This document shows positions 1-7,818 of a stretch of DNA of 54,051 nucleotides, piece by piece. Origin of the DNA: Cohnella thermotolerans DSM 17683. GTDB lineage: Bacteria > Bacillota > Bacilli > Paenibacillales > Paenibacillaceae. The position numbers and the translations under genes are program-made. Within the stretch, counting starts at the first letter, position 1. The number at the start of each line of letters is the position of its first letter. The notes beneath the pieces were generated by a model. The model ran no database searches, was not told where the DNA came from, and saw nothing but the letters and a program-made list of their open reading frames with translations. The stretch is from assembly GCF_000429825.1 (NCBI RefSeq), contig NZ_AUCP01000044.1, forward strand, positions 1 through 54,051, read 5' to 3'.

Positions 1-110
1 ATCAATTCCTCGTCCGGCATGTAGTCCAGCACCAGACGCAGACGATCCAAGTCTCCAAGCGTTTGAATTTCATTCCACTCAAACAGTTTCAGTTGTGGTA
101 TAATAGCCAT
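1..110 (-). CDS. transposase, N-terminal part (runs off the window)
   Basis: The first 36 codons of a gene read leftward out of the window. It starts at ATG 110 behind a GAGAGGGG ribosome-binding site 9 bases away. The start, MAIIPQ...LFEW, followed by GDLDRLRLVLDYMPDEEL, resembles from memory the N-terminus of a transposase common in Paenibacillus (IS1182/DUF772 type, ahead of the DDE catalytic core). Only this stretch is visible, so no catalytic residue or terminal inverted repeat can be checked. If right, an insertion sequence forms the left border of the window. The family name is a recollection of sequence style. Confidence 0.5.
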   Translation of the reverse strand, partial: MAIIPQLKLFEWNEIQTLGDLDRLRLVLDYMPDEEL

Positions 111-452
111 AGCAGGCGACCCCTCTCATAGTGAAAATTGTTTTCTCGTCAATTACAATTTTACCATGGATGGACTCGCCTGTTTACTATTTATTACCAC
201 ATCGGGAGGCTGGGGTGGAATTTCGCTCCGCCTCTCTTTTTACGCCCATAGCCCCGCATTTTTCCGCTTGTTTTTGGGGTAAAATTTATTTTCGCTCATC
301 TTTCAACCTTTGTCGCGTCCGGTTTCCCGGACATCGCAATTAGCTTTATTCCACTTCATTCTTCCGCATCCCGTTTCCTATCGGCCCAAAATTCGGTAAA
401 ATCATTAGCGTAGCCTGCATCGCCATTTAATGATGAAAGGACAAACTATCCT
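111..452. other. intergenic region between transposase and fabV
   Basis: No convincing gene. The only open frame (131-343) lacks a ribosome-binding site and recognisable features. The segment should hold the promoters of the leftward transposase and rightward fabV, and possibly one end of an insertion sequence. Base composition is more AT-rich than in the flanking genes. No clear promoter pair or terminal repeat could be assigned. Confidence 0.4.
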
Positions 453-1643
453 ATGATCATTCAACCGAAAACACGCGGCTTCATCTGCACGACCGCCCAT
501 CCGGTCGGTTGCGCCCGCCAGGTTAGGCGCCAAGTGGAATACGCGAAAGCCCGGCCGGCCGTACGAGGCCCGAAGAAGGCGCTCGTCGTCGGAGCTTCGA
601 CGGGCTACGGCCTCGCCTCCCGCATCGTCGCCGCTTTCGCGGCCGGAGCCGATACGATCGGCGTCTACTTCGACAAAGCCGCGGAAGGCTCGCGGACCGC
701 GACGGCCGGCTGGTACAATTCCGCCGCGTTCGAGCAAGCCGCCAACGAAGCCGGCCGCAAATCGTTCAGCATCGTGGGAGACGCCTTCTCCGACGAGATC
801 AAGGCGAAGACGATCGACCTGATCAAGACCGAGTTCGGGCAGGTCGATCTGGTCGTCTATAGTGTGGCCTCGCCGCGCCGCACGCATCCGCGAACGGGCG
901 AAACGTTCTCCTCGGTCATCAAGCCGATCGGCCCCGCTTATTCGAACAAGACGGTCAACTTCCACACGGGCGAAGTCTCCGTCGCCACGATCGAACCGGC
1001 GACCGAAGACGAAGTCCGGCAGACGATCGCCGTCATGGGCGGCGAAGATTGGCAAATGTGGATCGACGCGCTGCTCGAAGCCGGCGTGTTGAGCGAAGGC
1101 GCCACGACCGTCGCCTACTCTTACATAGGCCCGGAAATTACCCACGCCGTTTACCGCGAAGGCACGATCGGCCGGGCCAAGGACGACCTCGAAGCGACCG
1201 CTCTTCGGTTGAAGGAGAAGTTGTCTCCGATCGGAGGCCGCGCCTTCGTATCGGTTAACAAGGCGGTGGTGACGCAATCGAGCTCCGCGATTCCGGTCGT
1301 GCCCCTGTACATCTCCGCCTTGTATAAAGTAATGAAGGAGAAGGGCATCCACGAAGGCTGCATCGAGCAAATGTACCGCTTGTTCGCCGATCGCCTGTAC
1401 GCCCCCGGCGAGACGCCGGTCGACGACAAAGGCCGCATCCGGCTGGACGACCGGGAGATGCTCGCCGACGTGCAGAAGGAAGTGGACCGGATCTGGACCG
1501 AGCTCTCCACGGACAACATTAACGAGCTGTCGGATATCGCCGGCTATCGCCGCGAATTTTTCCAATTGTTCGGATTCGAGACCGACGGCGTCGATTACGA
1601 GGCGGACGTCGATCCGGCCGTGGACATTCCGAACTTGCGATAA
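453..1643 (+). CDS. fabV: trans-2-enoyl-ACP/CoA reductase, FabV type
   Basis: A 396-residue NADH-dependent enoyl reductase that would catalyse the last reduction step of each fatty-acid elongation cycle. FabV proteins are about 400 residues, and this is full length. The N-terminus has the family block IIQPKTRGFICTTAHPVGC. A glycine-rich dinucleotide-binding segment, VVGASTGYGLASR, lies at about residues 45-57. The catalytic pair fits the FabV-specific Tyr-x8-Lys spacing (Y234, K243), which is wider than the FabI spacing. ATG 453 follows an AAAGGA site. It is transcribed alone and ends in a strong hairpin. In known bacteria FabV can confer triclosan tolerance; whether a FabI also exists here is not visible. 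Confidence 0.95.
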   Translation: MIIQPKTRGFICTTAHPVGCARQVRRQVEYAKARPAVRGPKKALVVGASTGYGLASRIVAAFAAGADTIGVYFDKAAEGSRTATAGWYNSAAFEQAANEAGRKSFSIVGDAFSDEIKAKTIDLIKTEFGQVDLVVYSVASPRRTHPRTGETFSSVIKPIGPAYSNKTVNFHTGEVSVATIEPATEDEVRQTIAVMGGEDWQMWIDALLEAGVLSEGATTVAYSYIGPEITHAVYREGTIGRAKDDLEATALRLKEKLSPIGGRAFVSVNKAVVTQSSSAIPVVPLYISALYKVMKEKGIHEGCIEQMYRLFADRLYAPGETPVDDKGRIRLDDREMLADVQKEVDRIWTELSTDNINELSDIAGYRREFFQLFGFETDGVDYEADVDPAVDIPNLR

Positions 1644-1660
1644 CGTGCCCACCAACGTTC

Positions 1661-1691
1661 AAAGGCCGGAAACTCCGCGTTCCCGGCCTTT
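1661..1691 (+). terminator. hairpin terminator after fabV
   Basis: Inverted repeat AAAGGCCGG / CCGGCCTTT with a short loop, 18 bases after the fabV stop and 23 bases before the end of the convergent ligase gene. It can serve both strands. There is no long U-run on the plus strand. Confidence 0.7.
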
Positions 1692-1713
1692 GCTATTGGA
1701 GGAAGCGCAGTCT

Positions 1714-2568
1714 TCAGCCGTTGGCGAACCCGACGAATTCCGGGGACCGCGGCGTTCCGTCCGCCGCCCGCCGCCGATAGCGAATTCTCGCCTTCAGCAC
1801 GGGTTCGACGTAGACGAAGTTCCGATCCTCACCCGCGGCGATCGCCCCGGCTACGCCCAGCAGCGCCTGTCGGTACGGAAGCGGCACGCTCTCCTGCAAG
1901 ACGTCCGTCCCCCCCTCCTCGTAGCGGATCAGCCAGCCGAAGCCGTTTTTCCGATAACCTATAATGGGAACCGTCTTAAAGCGATAACGGTCGATCTTCA
2001 GCCAGTTGGGATCGCGGCGTCCCGCGTAGACGCTGTCCTTGCACTTGGCCACGATGCCTTCCGCCATTCCGTCACGAATCGCTTCGTACAGCCGCTTGCC
2101 CTCTCCTTCCACCGCCGGAACGAGAAGAAACCGTCCGTTCGGCTCCAGGATCCGTTCCAGACACTTTCTGCGTTCCATCAGAGGTTTTCCGCGCCAATCT
2201 TCTCCTCCGTACCGCAGGACGTCGAACACGAAATAAACGACCGGACGAGTCACCGAGGCTTCCCGAATGTCGATTCCCTTCTTCAGCCGGTAGCGCTCCA
2301 TCAGCGTATCGAAGCGGATCTCGCCGGATGCCGGGTCCACCGCGGCCACTTCGCCGTCAAGGACGACGTCGGTACCGTCGCTTACCGGTACCCGGTGCAA
2401 TTCCGGATACTGCCCGGTTACGTCGAAGCCATGGCGGGTGTAGAGCCTCGGAACGCCGTTCTCCATGGACAGAAGGAGGCGGTGCCCGTCGATCTTCGGT
2501 TCGAATATGTAACTGTCGTCGTCAAAAGGCAGCTCCGTGCGTTCGAGCAGCGTCGGGGGAAGAAACAT
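1714..2568 (-). CDS. ATP-dependent DNA ligase (LigD-ligase-like, stand-alone)
   Basis: A 284-residue protein with the nucleotidyltransferase motifs of ATP-dependent DNA ligases. Motif I is EPKIDGHR with the adenylated lysine at K25. Then come DGEV (motif III), YFVFDVL (IIIa), EGIVAK (IV) and WLKID (V), followed by a short OB-fold-like tail. It would seal nicks with ATP, probably in double-strand-break repair or spore DNA maintenance, as do the ligase modules of bacterial non-homologous end joining. No Ku or LigD polymerase gene lies in the window. Start: ATG 2568 (MFLPP) is preferred because it begins just before the conserved core. The frame stays open further upstream, but that part is not ligase-like and overlaps the spore protein gene. 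The ribosome-binding site is weak. Confidence 0.85.
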   Translation of the reverse strand: MFLPPTLLERTELPFDDDSYIFEPKIDGHRLLLSMENGVPRLYTRHGFDVTGQYPELHRVPVSDGTDVVLDGEVAAVDPASGEIRFDTLMERYRLKKGIDIREASVTRPVVYFVFDVLRYGGEDWRGKPLMERRKCLERILEPNGRFLLVPAVEGEGKRLYEAIRDGMAEGIVAKCKDSVYAGRRDPNWLKIDRYRFKTVPIIGYRKNGFGWLIRYEEGGTDVLQESVPLPYRQALLGVAGAIAAGEDRNFVYVEPVLKARIRYRRRAADGTPRSPEFVGFANG

Positions 2569-2703
2569 AGCCGTACACCGTCCGTATATCATTTTCAATA
2601 TACCGATTGTAGCACTTCGCAAGCCGCGAAGGGCCCGGTAAATGTTTGAATAAAAGGAAACGCCCCGTCGCATATTAAGTGGCAAATCATGGAGGTGAAT
2701 GGC

Positions 2704-2916
2704 ATGGCGAACAACCGGAACCAGATAGTGGTGCAAAACGCGCGCGCGGCGCTGGAACAGATGAAGTTCGAGATTGCGCAGGAGCTTGGCATCGAAATTC
2801 CGCAGGACGGGTATTACGGCAATATGCTCACCCGGGATGCCGGACGCCTCGGGGGCAATATTACCCGGCGGCTCGTGCAAATGGCGGAGCAGCAGCTCGC
2901 AGGCCGCCGCTTCTAA
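2704..2916 (+). CDS. alpha/beta-type small acid-soluble spore protein (SASP)
   Basis: A 70-residue DNA-binding spore protein that coats and protects DNA in dormant spores and is degraded by the germination protease GPR. EIAQELGI fits the GPR cleavage site. The C-terminal half has the signature LTRDAGRLGGNITRRLVQMAEQQ. The start is ATG 2704, since a GGAGGTG ribosome-binding site lies just upstream; the ATG at 2689 overlaps that site. It is monocistronic and closed by a terminator at 3011. In known spore formers such genes are made in the forespore under SigG. The promoter was not resolved. Confidence 0.95.
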   Translation: MANNRNQIVVQNARAALEQMKFEIAQELGIEIPQDGYYGNMLTRDAGRLGGNITRRLVQMAEQQLAGRRF

Positions 2917-3010
2917 CGGCAATCGGGCCGGCCGAAACAAATCGGGGCAACCCCTCCTTCTATGGACCGGGACTGCCCCATGGCTAACATCAGAAACGTC
3001 CGATCGAAAA

Positions 3011-3041
3011 AAGCTCCGGAGGGCCAATCCCGCCGGAGCTT
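3011..3041 (+). terminator. rho-independent terminator after the SASP gene
   Basis: Stem AAGCTCCGG / CCGGAGCTT with a 13-base loop, followed by TAAGTTTT. It also lies downstream of the leftward VOC fragment, so it may be bidirectional. Confidence 0.75.
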
Positions 3042-3073
3042 AAGTTTTCCAACTATATATTTGTCCTTGAGTC

Positions 3074-3216
3074 CTACGCTTTGTCCAAATTCAACTGCCA
3101 ATTTACGCCGAAGCGGTCCGCGACCCAGCCGAACTTGGCGCTCCACGGCGAAGCCTCGAGCGGCATCATCACCTGGCCGCCTTCGGACAGCCGGGCAAAC
3201 GCGCGATCGATCTCCT
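3074..3216 (-). pseudogene. C-terminal remnant of a VOC/PhnB-like protein
   Basis: Only about 46 codons of a reading frame survive: EIDRAFARLSEGGQVMMPLE, then SPWSAKFGWVADRFGVNWQL, ending in TAG at 3074. This matches from memory the C-terminal half of PhnB/YjdN-like vicinal-oxygen-chelate proteins (glyoxalase fold). Homology stops abruptly at about 3216 and there is no start codon or N-terminal half. It abuts a second unrelated fragment on the other strand. Probably a deletion remnant without function. Confidence 0.75.
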
Positions 3217-3217
3217 A

Positions 3218-3366
3218 TTACCGACGAGCAGATCGAGGAAGCGCTGAAGCTGCTCCGTTCCGTCAAGGTGATCGGCATGATCAAGTTGGAAACGGCGTCT
3301 TCTTTCTCCGGCGGCAAATCGGCGCCGGCGGTCGCGAAAGCCGTCGCCAATCGGGGGAGCGAATGA
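3218..3366 (+). pseudogene. C-terminal fragment of an unrecognised protein
   Basis: A 49-codon frame without a start codon: ITDEQIEEALKLLRSVKVIG followed by MIKLETASSFSGGKSAPAVA, stopping at TGA 3364. It is codon-like in composition but I do not recognise the family. It is squeezed between the VOC remnant and the broken MetE-like gene, so it is most likely the tail of a gene whose body was deleted. It could be a chance open frame in GC-rich DNA. Confidence 0.35.
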
Positions 3367-3384
3367 TCGCAGACGCTTCTCCGT

Positions 3385-4372
3385 CGAAGCGAATCCGCAT
3401 TGCGGGCTCAAACAAATGCGGTTGATGTCCACAATCTCCGCGGCTTCCCGAATGCGGCCGAGAATCGTCTCCTTGTCCTCCAGCTCGCCCGTCTTGGAGG
3501 AGAACAGGCCGAGCACGACCTGCCCGCCCTGCAAATGCCGAAGCGGCGTAAAATCGCCCGCCCGATCCGTGTCGAACTCCAGATAGAACGCGTCCAGCCC
3601 TTCGATGCCGAACAACGTCTCCGCAACCGGCTCGTAGCCGCCCGAGGAAGCCCAGGTCGAGTGGTAATTCCCCCGGCACACATGGGTGGTGACGATCAGA
3701 TCGTCCGGCAAACCGGCGATCGCTTCCCGATTGACCCGGGCGAACAGCTTCGCCGTCGCGGCGACATCTTCGCCGTCCCGCTGCCTCGCTTGCCAGTAGT
3801 CTCGGTCGCACAGCATTCCCCATGTGCAATCGTCCAACTGCACGCTGCGGCAGCCCGCGTCGTAGAAAGCGAGAATTGCGGTCCGGTAGGCGCTTGCGAT
3901 GTCGGCGATCAATTCATCCAGGTCGGGGTAAAAAGCCCGCGTAATCGCCGCATTGTCCCCGCGCTGCAGCTCGGCCAGAAATTGCGCGGGAGCCGGCAGC
4001 GTTTGGCGGGCGACGGCGCCTTCCCCGGCGACCCGCTTCAGAAACTTGAAGTGCTCGACGAAAGGATGGCCGGAGAAGCCGATCTTCCCGCACAGCCGCG
4101 CGGTTTCCGTTCTCGTCTCCATACCCTGGAACGGATAGCCGCGTTCCGACGCAGCCTTTTCCACACCGTCCAGGCCCCACATAAAATCGAGATGCCACCA
4201 GCTTGACGATCTCTTCGTCCTCGACCCTCCGCAGCTCATCGGCGGATATCTCGCCCAGTTGAAACCGGAGCCGGGCCTCCTTGAGCGCTTGCGGGCGCAA
4301 AAAGCTGCCGACTACGTCGAACCGATACGGCGTCGCCTCTCTCGTTGTTGCATGAACAAACATTTGGCACAT
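3385..4372 (-). pseudogene. broken MetE-like methyltransferase (cobalamin-independent methionine synthase II family)
   Basis: The start is sound: ATG 4372 after AAGGAGAG, giving MCQMFVHATTREATPYRFDV and then VGSFLRPQALKEARL. After DEEIVKL at about 4205 the frame jumps, and the other frame continues with WWHLDFMWGLDGVEK. Family members have roughly 15 residues between these blocks, so a small out-of-frame deletion is indicated. The rest is well preserved (QLDDCTWG, HVCRGNYHSTW, ICLSPQCGFASTE), but homology ends at about 3385, where some 40 C-terminal residues should follow. With two separate lesions it cannot make a normal enzyme. An intact relative (YxjG/YxjH type) would move a methyl group to homocysteine or a similar thiol. 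The LysR gene 120 bases upstream may have been its regulator. Confidence 0.85.
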
Positions 4373-4445
4373 GGAAACTCTCTCCTTATCGCGTTCGATA
4401 AAAGAAAGATACCAGCCACTCTCGTTATGAAGCAACTCCAATAAA

Positions 4446-4474
4446 CTATAGTCAGCTATAGATCAAAAGCTATA
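4446..4474. promoter_or_regulatory. repeated CTATAG/AGCTATA motifs, possible LysR operator
   Basis: CTATAG at 4446-4451 and again at 4456-4461 (itself palindromic), then AGCTATA at 4468-4474. Repeated TATAG/CTATA half-sites of this kind suit a LysR-type dimer or tetramer and recall the TATAG...CTATA boxes of methionine-related LysR regulators in streptococci. The site lies between the LysR gene and the broken MetE-like gene, 74 bases upstream of the latter's start. Confidence 0.45.
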
Positions 4475-4495
4475 ACGCCCCCGCTCGAGCAAACG

Positions 4496-5404
4496 TCACC
4501 TGCTCTCTTCAACGGCCCGCTTGAGCGCTTCGACATAAGCGACCCCCAGCTTGGAGAGCGCGGTGTTCTTATGGCAAATCCAACCGACATGGATCGATTC
4601 GTCGCAGACGAGCGGGACAGGAATGATCTCATTGCCGTTCAGGTCGGCGCTCAGCACCCCGGTCGAGATCGTATAACCGTTCAAGCCGATGAGCAGATTG
4701 AAAAGCGTAGCCCGGTCGTTGACGCGGATGCTCTTGGGATGGGAGAGCGTGCTCAAAATTTCCTCGGCGAAATGAAAGGAGTTGTACTCGCCCTGCTCGA
4801 ACGACAGGTATGGATAATGCTGGAGCTGGTCGATCGTCACCTCGGATTGCTTCGCCAGCGGATTATGGATGCTGATGAAAATGTGCGGCTTGGCCGTAAA
4901 CAGGCTGTTGAATTGCAAATTCGCCGAATGCAGCAGCTTGTTGATCACCTTGGAATTGAACTCGTTCAAATATAGGATGCCGATCTCGCTGCGCATCGTC
5001 CGGACGTCTTCGATAATTTCATACGTTTTCGTCTCGCGCAGCGCCAATTCGTATTCGTCCTGGCCGTGCTCGTTCACCAGATGAACGAACGCGTTCACGG
5101 CGAAGGCATAATGCTGGGTGGACACCGAGAAGCGCTGAGGCGAAGGCTTCGCATTCAGGTAGCGGCTCTCCAGCAGCTCCGCCTGCTCGACCACCTGCCG
5201 CGCGTAAGCGAGAAATTCCGCTCCTTCCGTCGACAGCGAGATGCCTTTGTTCGTCCGCTCGAAAATCGTAATCCCCAGCTCTTCCTCCAAATCCTTGATC
5301 GCGTTCGACAGGCTCGGCTGGGAGATGAACAGCCGCTTGGCGGCTTCGTTCATCGAGCCTCTTCGCGCGACTTCGATTACGTATTTCAATTGCTGCAACG
5401 TCAA
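4496..5404 (-). CDS. LysR-family transcriptional regulator
   Basis: A 302-residue regulator with the usual LysR length. The N-terminal winged helix-turn-helix (residues 1-60, LKYVIEVARRGSMNEAAKRL, then FISQPSLSNAIKDLEEELG) is followed by a linker helix and a substrate-binding domain from about residue 90. It would bind DNA as a tetramer and sense a small molecule. The presumed target is the MetE-like gene just downstream on the same strand, now a pseudogene, which suggests sulfur or methionine control. The effector cannot be read from sequence. Start ATG 5404 follows AAAGAGAGGGA. Confidence 0.85.
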   Translation of the reverse strand: MTLQQLKYVIEVARRGSMNEAAKRLFISQPSLSNAIKDLEEELGITIFERTNKGISLSTEGAEFLAYARQVVEQAELLESRYLNAKPSPQRFSVSTQHYAFAVNAFVHLVNEHGQDEYELALRETKTYEIIEDVRTMRSEIGILYLNEFNSKVINKLLHSANLQFNSLFTAKPHIFISIHNPLAKQSEVTIDQLQHYPYLSFEQGEYNSFHFAEEILSTLSHPKSIRVNDRATLFNLLIGLNGYTISTGVLSADLNGNEIIPVPLVCDESIHVGWICHKNTALSKLGVAYVEALKRAVEESR

Positions 5405-5694
5405 TGTCGTTCCCTCTCTTTAACCGGCTGCTTTATTGCACCATCTCTTGAAAAATATCGCTCAGCGTAAACGGCACACAGGGCAGCTTGCCCGAAAAGG
5501 CCGTATCCTCCGATGAACAAATTCAGCATTCCCCGCTCCGTCACGATCGCTCAAAATGACGTCGAGAGGCGCGCGCATAGAAAAAGAGCACCCCGCAAAC
5601 GTCCACATCATGTGTTCGGCTTTGTGAGGTGCTTCCCCGTACTTGTTTTCATTTATTATGTTCAATGGGAACGAATCTGTCAATCGAACGAGGT

Positions 5695-6765
5695 CTATTT
5701 GCGCAGCAGCCCCGATTGCTGGACGGCGTCGCAGAACGCCCGGAATTGCTCCAGGTCGATCTGTTGGTCCGCGTCGCTTAACGCCGTTTGGGGATCGGGA
5801 TGCGTCTCGACCATGATGCCGTCCGCGCCGGCCGCCAACGCCGCTTTGGCGCACGGTACGAGAATGTCTTTGCGCCCGGTGGAATGGCTGACGTCGACAA
5901 GCACCGGAAGGTGCGTCTCCTGCTTCAGAATCGGCACGACGGAAATGTCGAGCGTGTTGCGCGTCCATCTCTCGTAGGTGCGGATGCCGCGTTCGATGAG
6001 GACGACCTGTTCGTTGCCGCGCGAGACGATGTATTCCGCCGCCAGCACGAACTCTTCCATCGTCGCCGATATGCCCCGCTTCAGCACGACCGGCATTCGC
6101 GTCTCCCCCGCCGCCTTGAGCAGCTCGAAGTTTTGCATGTTGCGGGCGCCGATCTGGATCATGTCGATGTACCGCTCCGCAAGCTCCATATGGGCCGGGT
6201 GGACGATCTCGCTAATCGTCACGAGCCCGAACTCGTCCGCAACCTCCTTCAACATTTGCAACCCTTCGACGCCGAGACCCTGAAAATCGTAAGGCGAAGT
6301 GCGAGGCTTAAACGCGCCTCCGCGCATCACTTGCACTCCGACAGCCTTTAACGCTGCCGCAACAGCCCGAAGTTGCTCGTACGATTCCACCGAGCAGGGG
6401 CCGGCGATAAGCGTCCGGGCCGGGCCGCCGATGGCGACGTGCTTGGCGTGGACGACGGTGTCCTCTTGCCTGCGCTTGCGGCTGACGAGCAGCTCTTTCT
6501 TGCGCCCCGCCTCCTGCAAACCGAGCGAGACGTTGAAAATTTGCTTGAACAGATGCTTGACCTGATCGTCGGTGAACGGCCCGCGATTATGCTTGACCAG
6601 CGTCTCCAGCATCTCTCGCTCGCGGATCGGGTCGAACTTGGCCATTCCCTTCTCTTCCTTCCACTCCCCGATCTCCCGCACGATGCCCGCGCGTTCGTTG
6701 AGCAGCTCCAGCAGCTTCAAGTTGACTTCGTCCAGCTTGCCCCTGAGCGTCTCCAAACGGTCCAT
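5695..6765 (-). CDS. aroF: bifunctional chorismate mutase / DAHP synthase
   Basis: A 356-residue enzyme for the first step of the shikimate pathway (phosphoenolpyruvate plus erythrose 4-phosphate to DAHP). Its N-terminal AroQ-type chorismate mutase domain (residues 1 to about 85, [21 protein letters not shown]) acts in Bacillus relatives as a feedback sensor for chorismate or prephenate. The KDSA/DAHPS-type barrel follows, with [35 protein letters not shown] and DVSHSTG. The start is ATG 6765, with AAGGAG 8 bases upstream; an ATG two codons earlier is too close to that site. It is monocistronic behind a T-box leader, so control by an uncharged aromatic amino-acid tRNA is expected. Confidence 0.95.
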   Translation of the reverse strand: MDRLETLRGKLDEVNLKLLELLNERAGIVREIGEWKEEKGMAKFDPIREREMLETLVKHNRGPFTDDQVKHLFKQIFNVSLGLQEAGRKKELLVSRKRRQEDTVVHAKHVAIGGPARTLIAGPCSVESYEQLRAVAAALKAVGVQVMRGGAFKPRTSPYDFQGLGVEGLQMLKEVADEFGLVTISEIVHPAHMELAERYIDMIQIGARNMQNFELLKAAGETRMPVVLKRGISATMEEFVLAAEYIVSRGNEQVVLIERGIRTYERWTRNTLDISVVPILKQETHLPVLVDVSHSTGRKDILVPCAKAALAAGADGIMVETHPDPQTALSDADQQIDLEQFRAFCDAVQQSGLLRK

Positions 6766-6782
6766 AACCATCACTCCTTTTT

Positions 6783-7062
6783 TGGGATCAAAATAAAAAA
6801 GCCGTCCGCCAAGGCACGGGAAATCCCGCGGTACCAGCCTTGTTAGACAGCTTCGAACAAACAAGCTTCTCGCTCGAACGCGATAACGGCGCGTGAACCG
6901 GCTCTCCCTACTGTTTCAACGCCATGTTCAGGAGGCGACTCGGAAGCGAACTTCGGCCGGACATCTCCCGCGGCACGCTCTCAATCTCCGGCGAGCCGTC
7001 CCTGTCGGGGCGCGATCGGCTTACTCTTCTTCGTCATCGTCGCTCACATATTCAAAGGACTT
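6783..7062 (-). ncRNA. T-box riboswitch leader of aroF
   Basis: Read leftward, the leader carries the T-box sequence GGCTGGTACCGCGGG (about 6826-6840), which pairs with the 3' end of an uncharged tRNA. It sits inside alternative stems with AAGGC / GCCTT arms and a TTTTTT run just before the gene. Upstream are a stem I with GAAGAGTAA (about 7021-7032) and an AGGGA bulge. The lower stem strand, ending at about 6935, contains GAAGTTCGCTTCC, so the specifier may be UUC (phenylalanine). The specifier call is tentative because the stem was folded by eye. Uncharged tRNA should favour read-through into aroF. Confidence 0.85.
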
Positions 7063-7068
7063 GCTCCA

Positions 7069-7097
7069 AGTATAGGAAACGCACCGAATTCGCGCAA
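7069..7097 (-). promoter_or_regulatory. SigA-type promoter of the aroF T-box
   Basis: -35 TTGCGC (7097-7092) and -10 TATACT (7074-7069) are 17 bases apart, just before the first stem of the T-box. Transcription would start near 7062. Confidence 0.7.
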
Positions 7098-7408
7098 GCA
7101 TGCGCGGCGAAACCGGACAACGCCAAAGCTATGCCGCGGTAAAGCGGCAAGCGGCGGGTCCGGTCCGTGGGGGAAGGGGGGCGTCATGCGAGCAAATTTT
7201 CGAACTGACCGGCGTACGCGCCGAATAGCGATCAGATCGCTATCGCGGCGGCACGGCTCAGAATCGGCTGGATGCTGCAGTCGCGCATATCCAAAGCCGC
7301 CTGTTGCCGCGGACCGTGTATATTCGAGGCCCTCAGATGCGGCGGACTTTGCGGAATTTCATAAATCGGCGTCCGGTGCCGATATTAGGGATGGGGAGGT
7401 GGTAAGCT

Positions 7409-7585
7409 TTGGATATCGCGTCGCTGTCAACATCCATGAGCCAATCGTCGCTGTCGCAGGCGGTCGGGATAAAAGTATTGGCGATGGCCAAAGGCCAGAT
7501 GGAGCAGCAAGGGCAAAATCTCGTGCAAATGATAAGTCAAAGCCTGGATCCGAACCTGGGGAGAACGCTCGACATTCGCGTATAG
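7409..7585 (+). CDS. YjfB-family small protein (putative motility-associated)
   Basis: A 58-residue protein starting at TTG 7409 behind a GGGGAGGTGG ribosome-binding site. The sequence, LDIASLSTSMSQSSLSQAVG then IKVLAMAKGQMEQQGQNLVQMI, matches the Bacillus YjfB family (pfam YjfB_motility) in length and layout: an N-terminal D(I/V)A.LS..MSQ block and a central MAK.QM...G motif. The family's function is poorly known; the link to motility comes from SigD-type regulation in Bacillus. It is single and followed by a perfect 14-bp hairpin. It is easily missed because of the TTG start and short length. Confidence 0.85.
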   Translation: MDIASLSTSMSQSSLSQAVGIKVLAMAKGQMEQQGQNLVQMISQSLDPNLGRTLDIRV

Positions 7586-7599
7586 TCCCGGACAAGCCG

Positions 7600-7635
7600 A
7601 GAGGCTAAACGGCGTATTCCTGCCGTTTAGCCTCT
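7600..7635 (+). terminator. hairpin after the YjfB-family gene
   Basis: Perfect 14-bp stem AGAGGCTAAACGGC / GCCGTTTAGCCTCT with an 8-base loop, 14 bases after the stop codon. There is no U-run, so it may stabilise the 3' end as much as terminate. Confidence 0.65.
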
Positions 7636-7818
7636 TGGCGATGCATGCGAGAGGTATCATGCTTCGTTCTCTTCATTTATCGAACACGGCCTTGGGATGG
7701 CCGGCGGCCGCCCATATCGTATCGATTACCCGTTTCGCGCAGCCCATCTCCCGCAACAGGCTTTGGATTAACCGCGCGCTTGCTCGTTCTATCCCCTCTC
7801 TTCAGGCAGTGTCGCCGG

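Noticed and set aside
131-343. 70-codon frame left of fabV
   Set aside because: No ribosome-binding site and no recognisable feature; probably chance.
405-1655. 416-codon frame opposite fabV
   Set aside because: A shadow frame on the reverse strand of a confident gene; composition (many Arg, Asp, Val) is typical of antisense GC-rich DNA and there is no ribosome-binding site.
7186-7608. 140-codon frame overlapping the YjfB-type gene
   Set aside because: Different frame, no ribosome-binding site, low-complexity Arg/Ser-rich content; the 58-residue TTG-started gene explains the region better.
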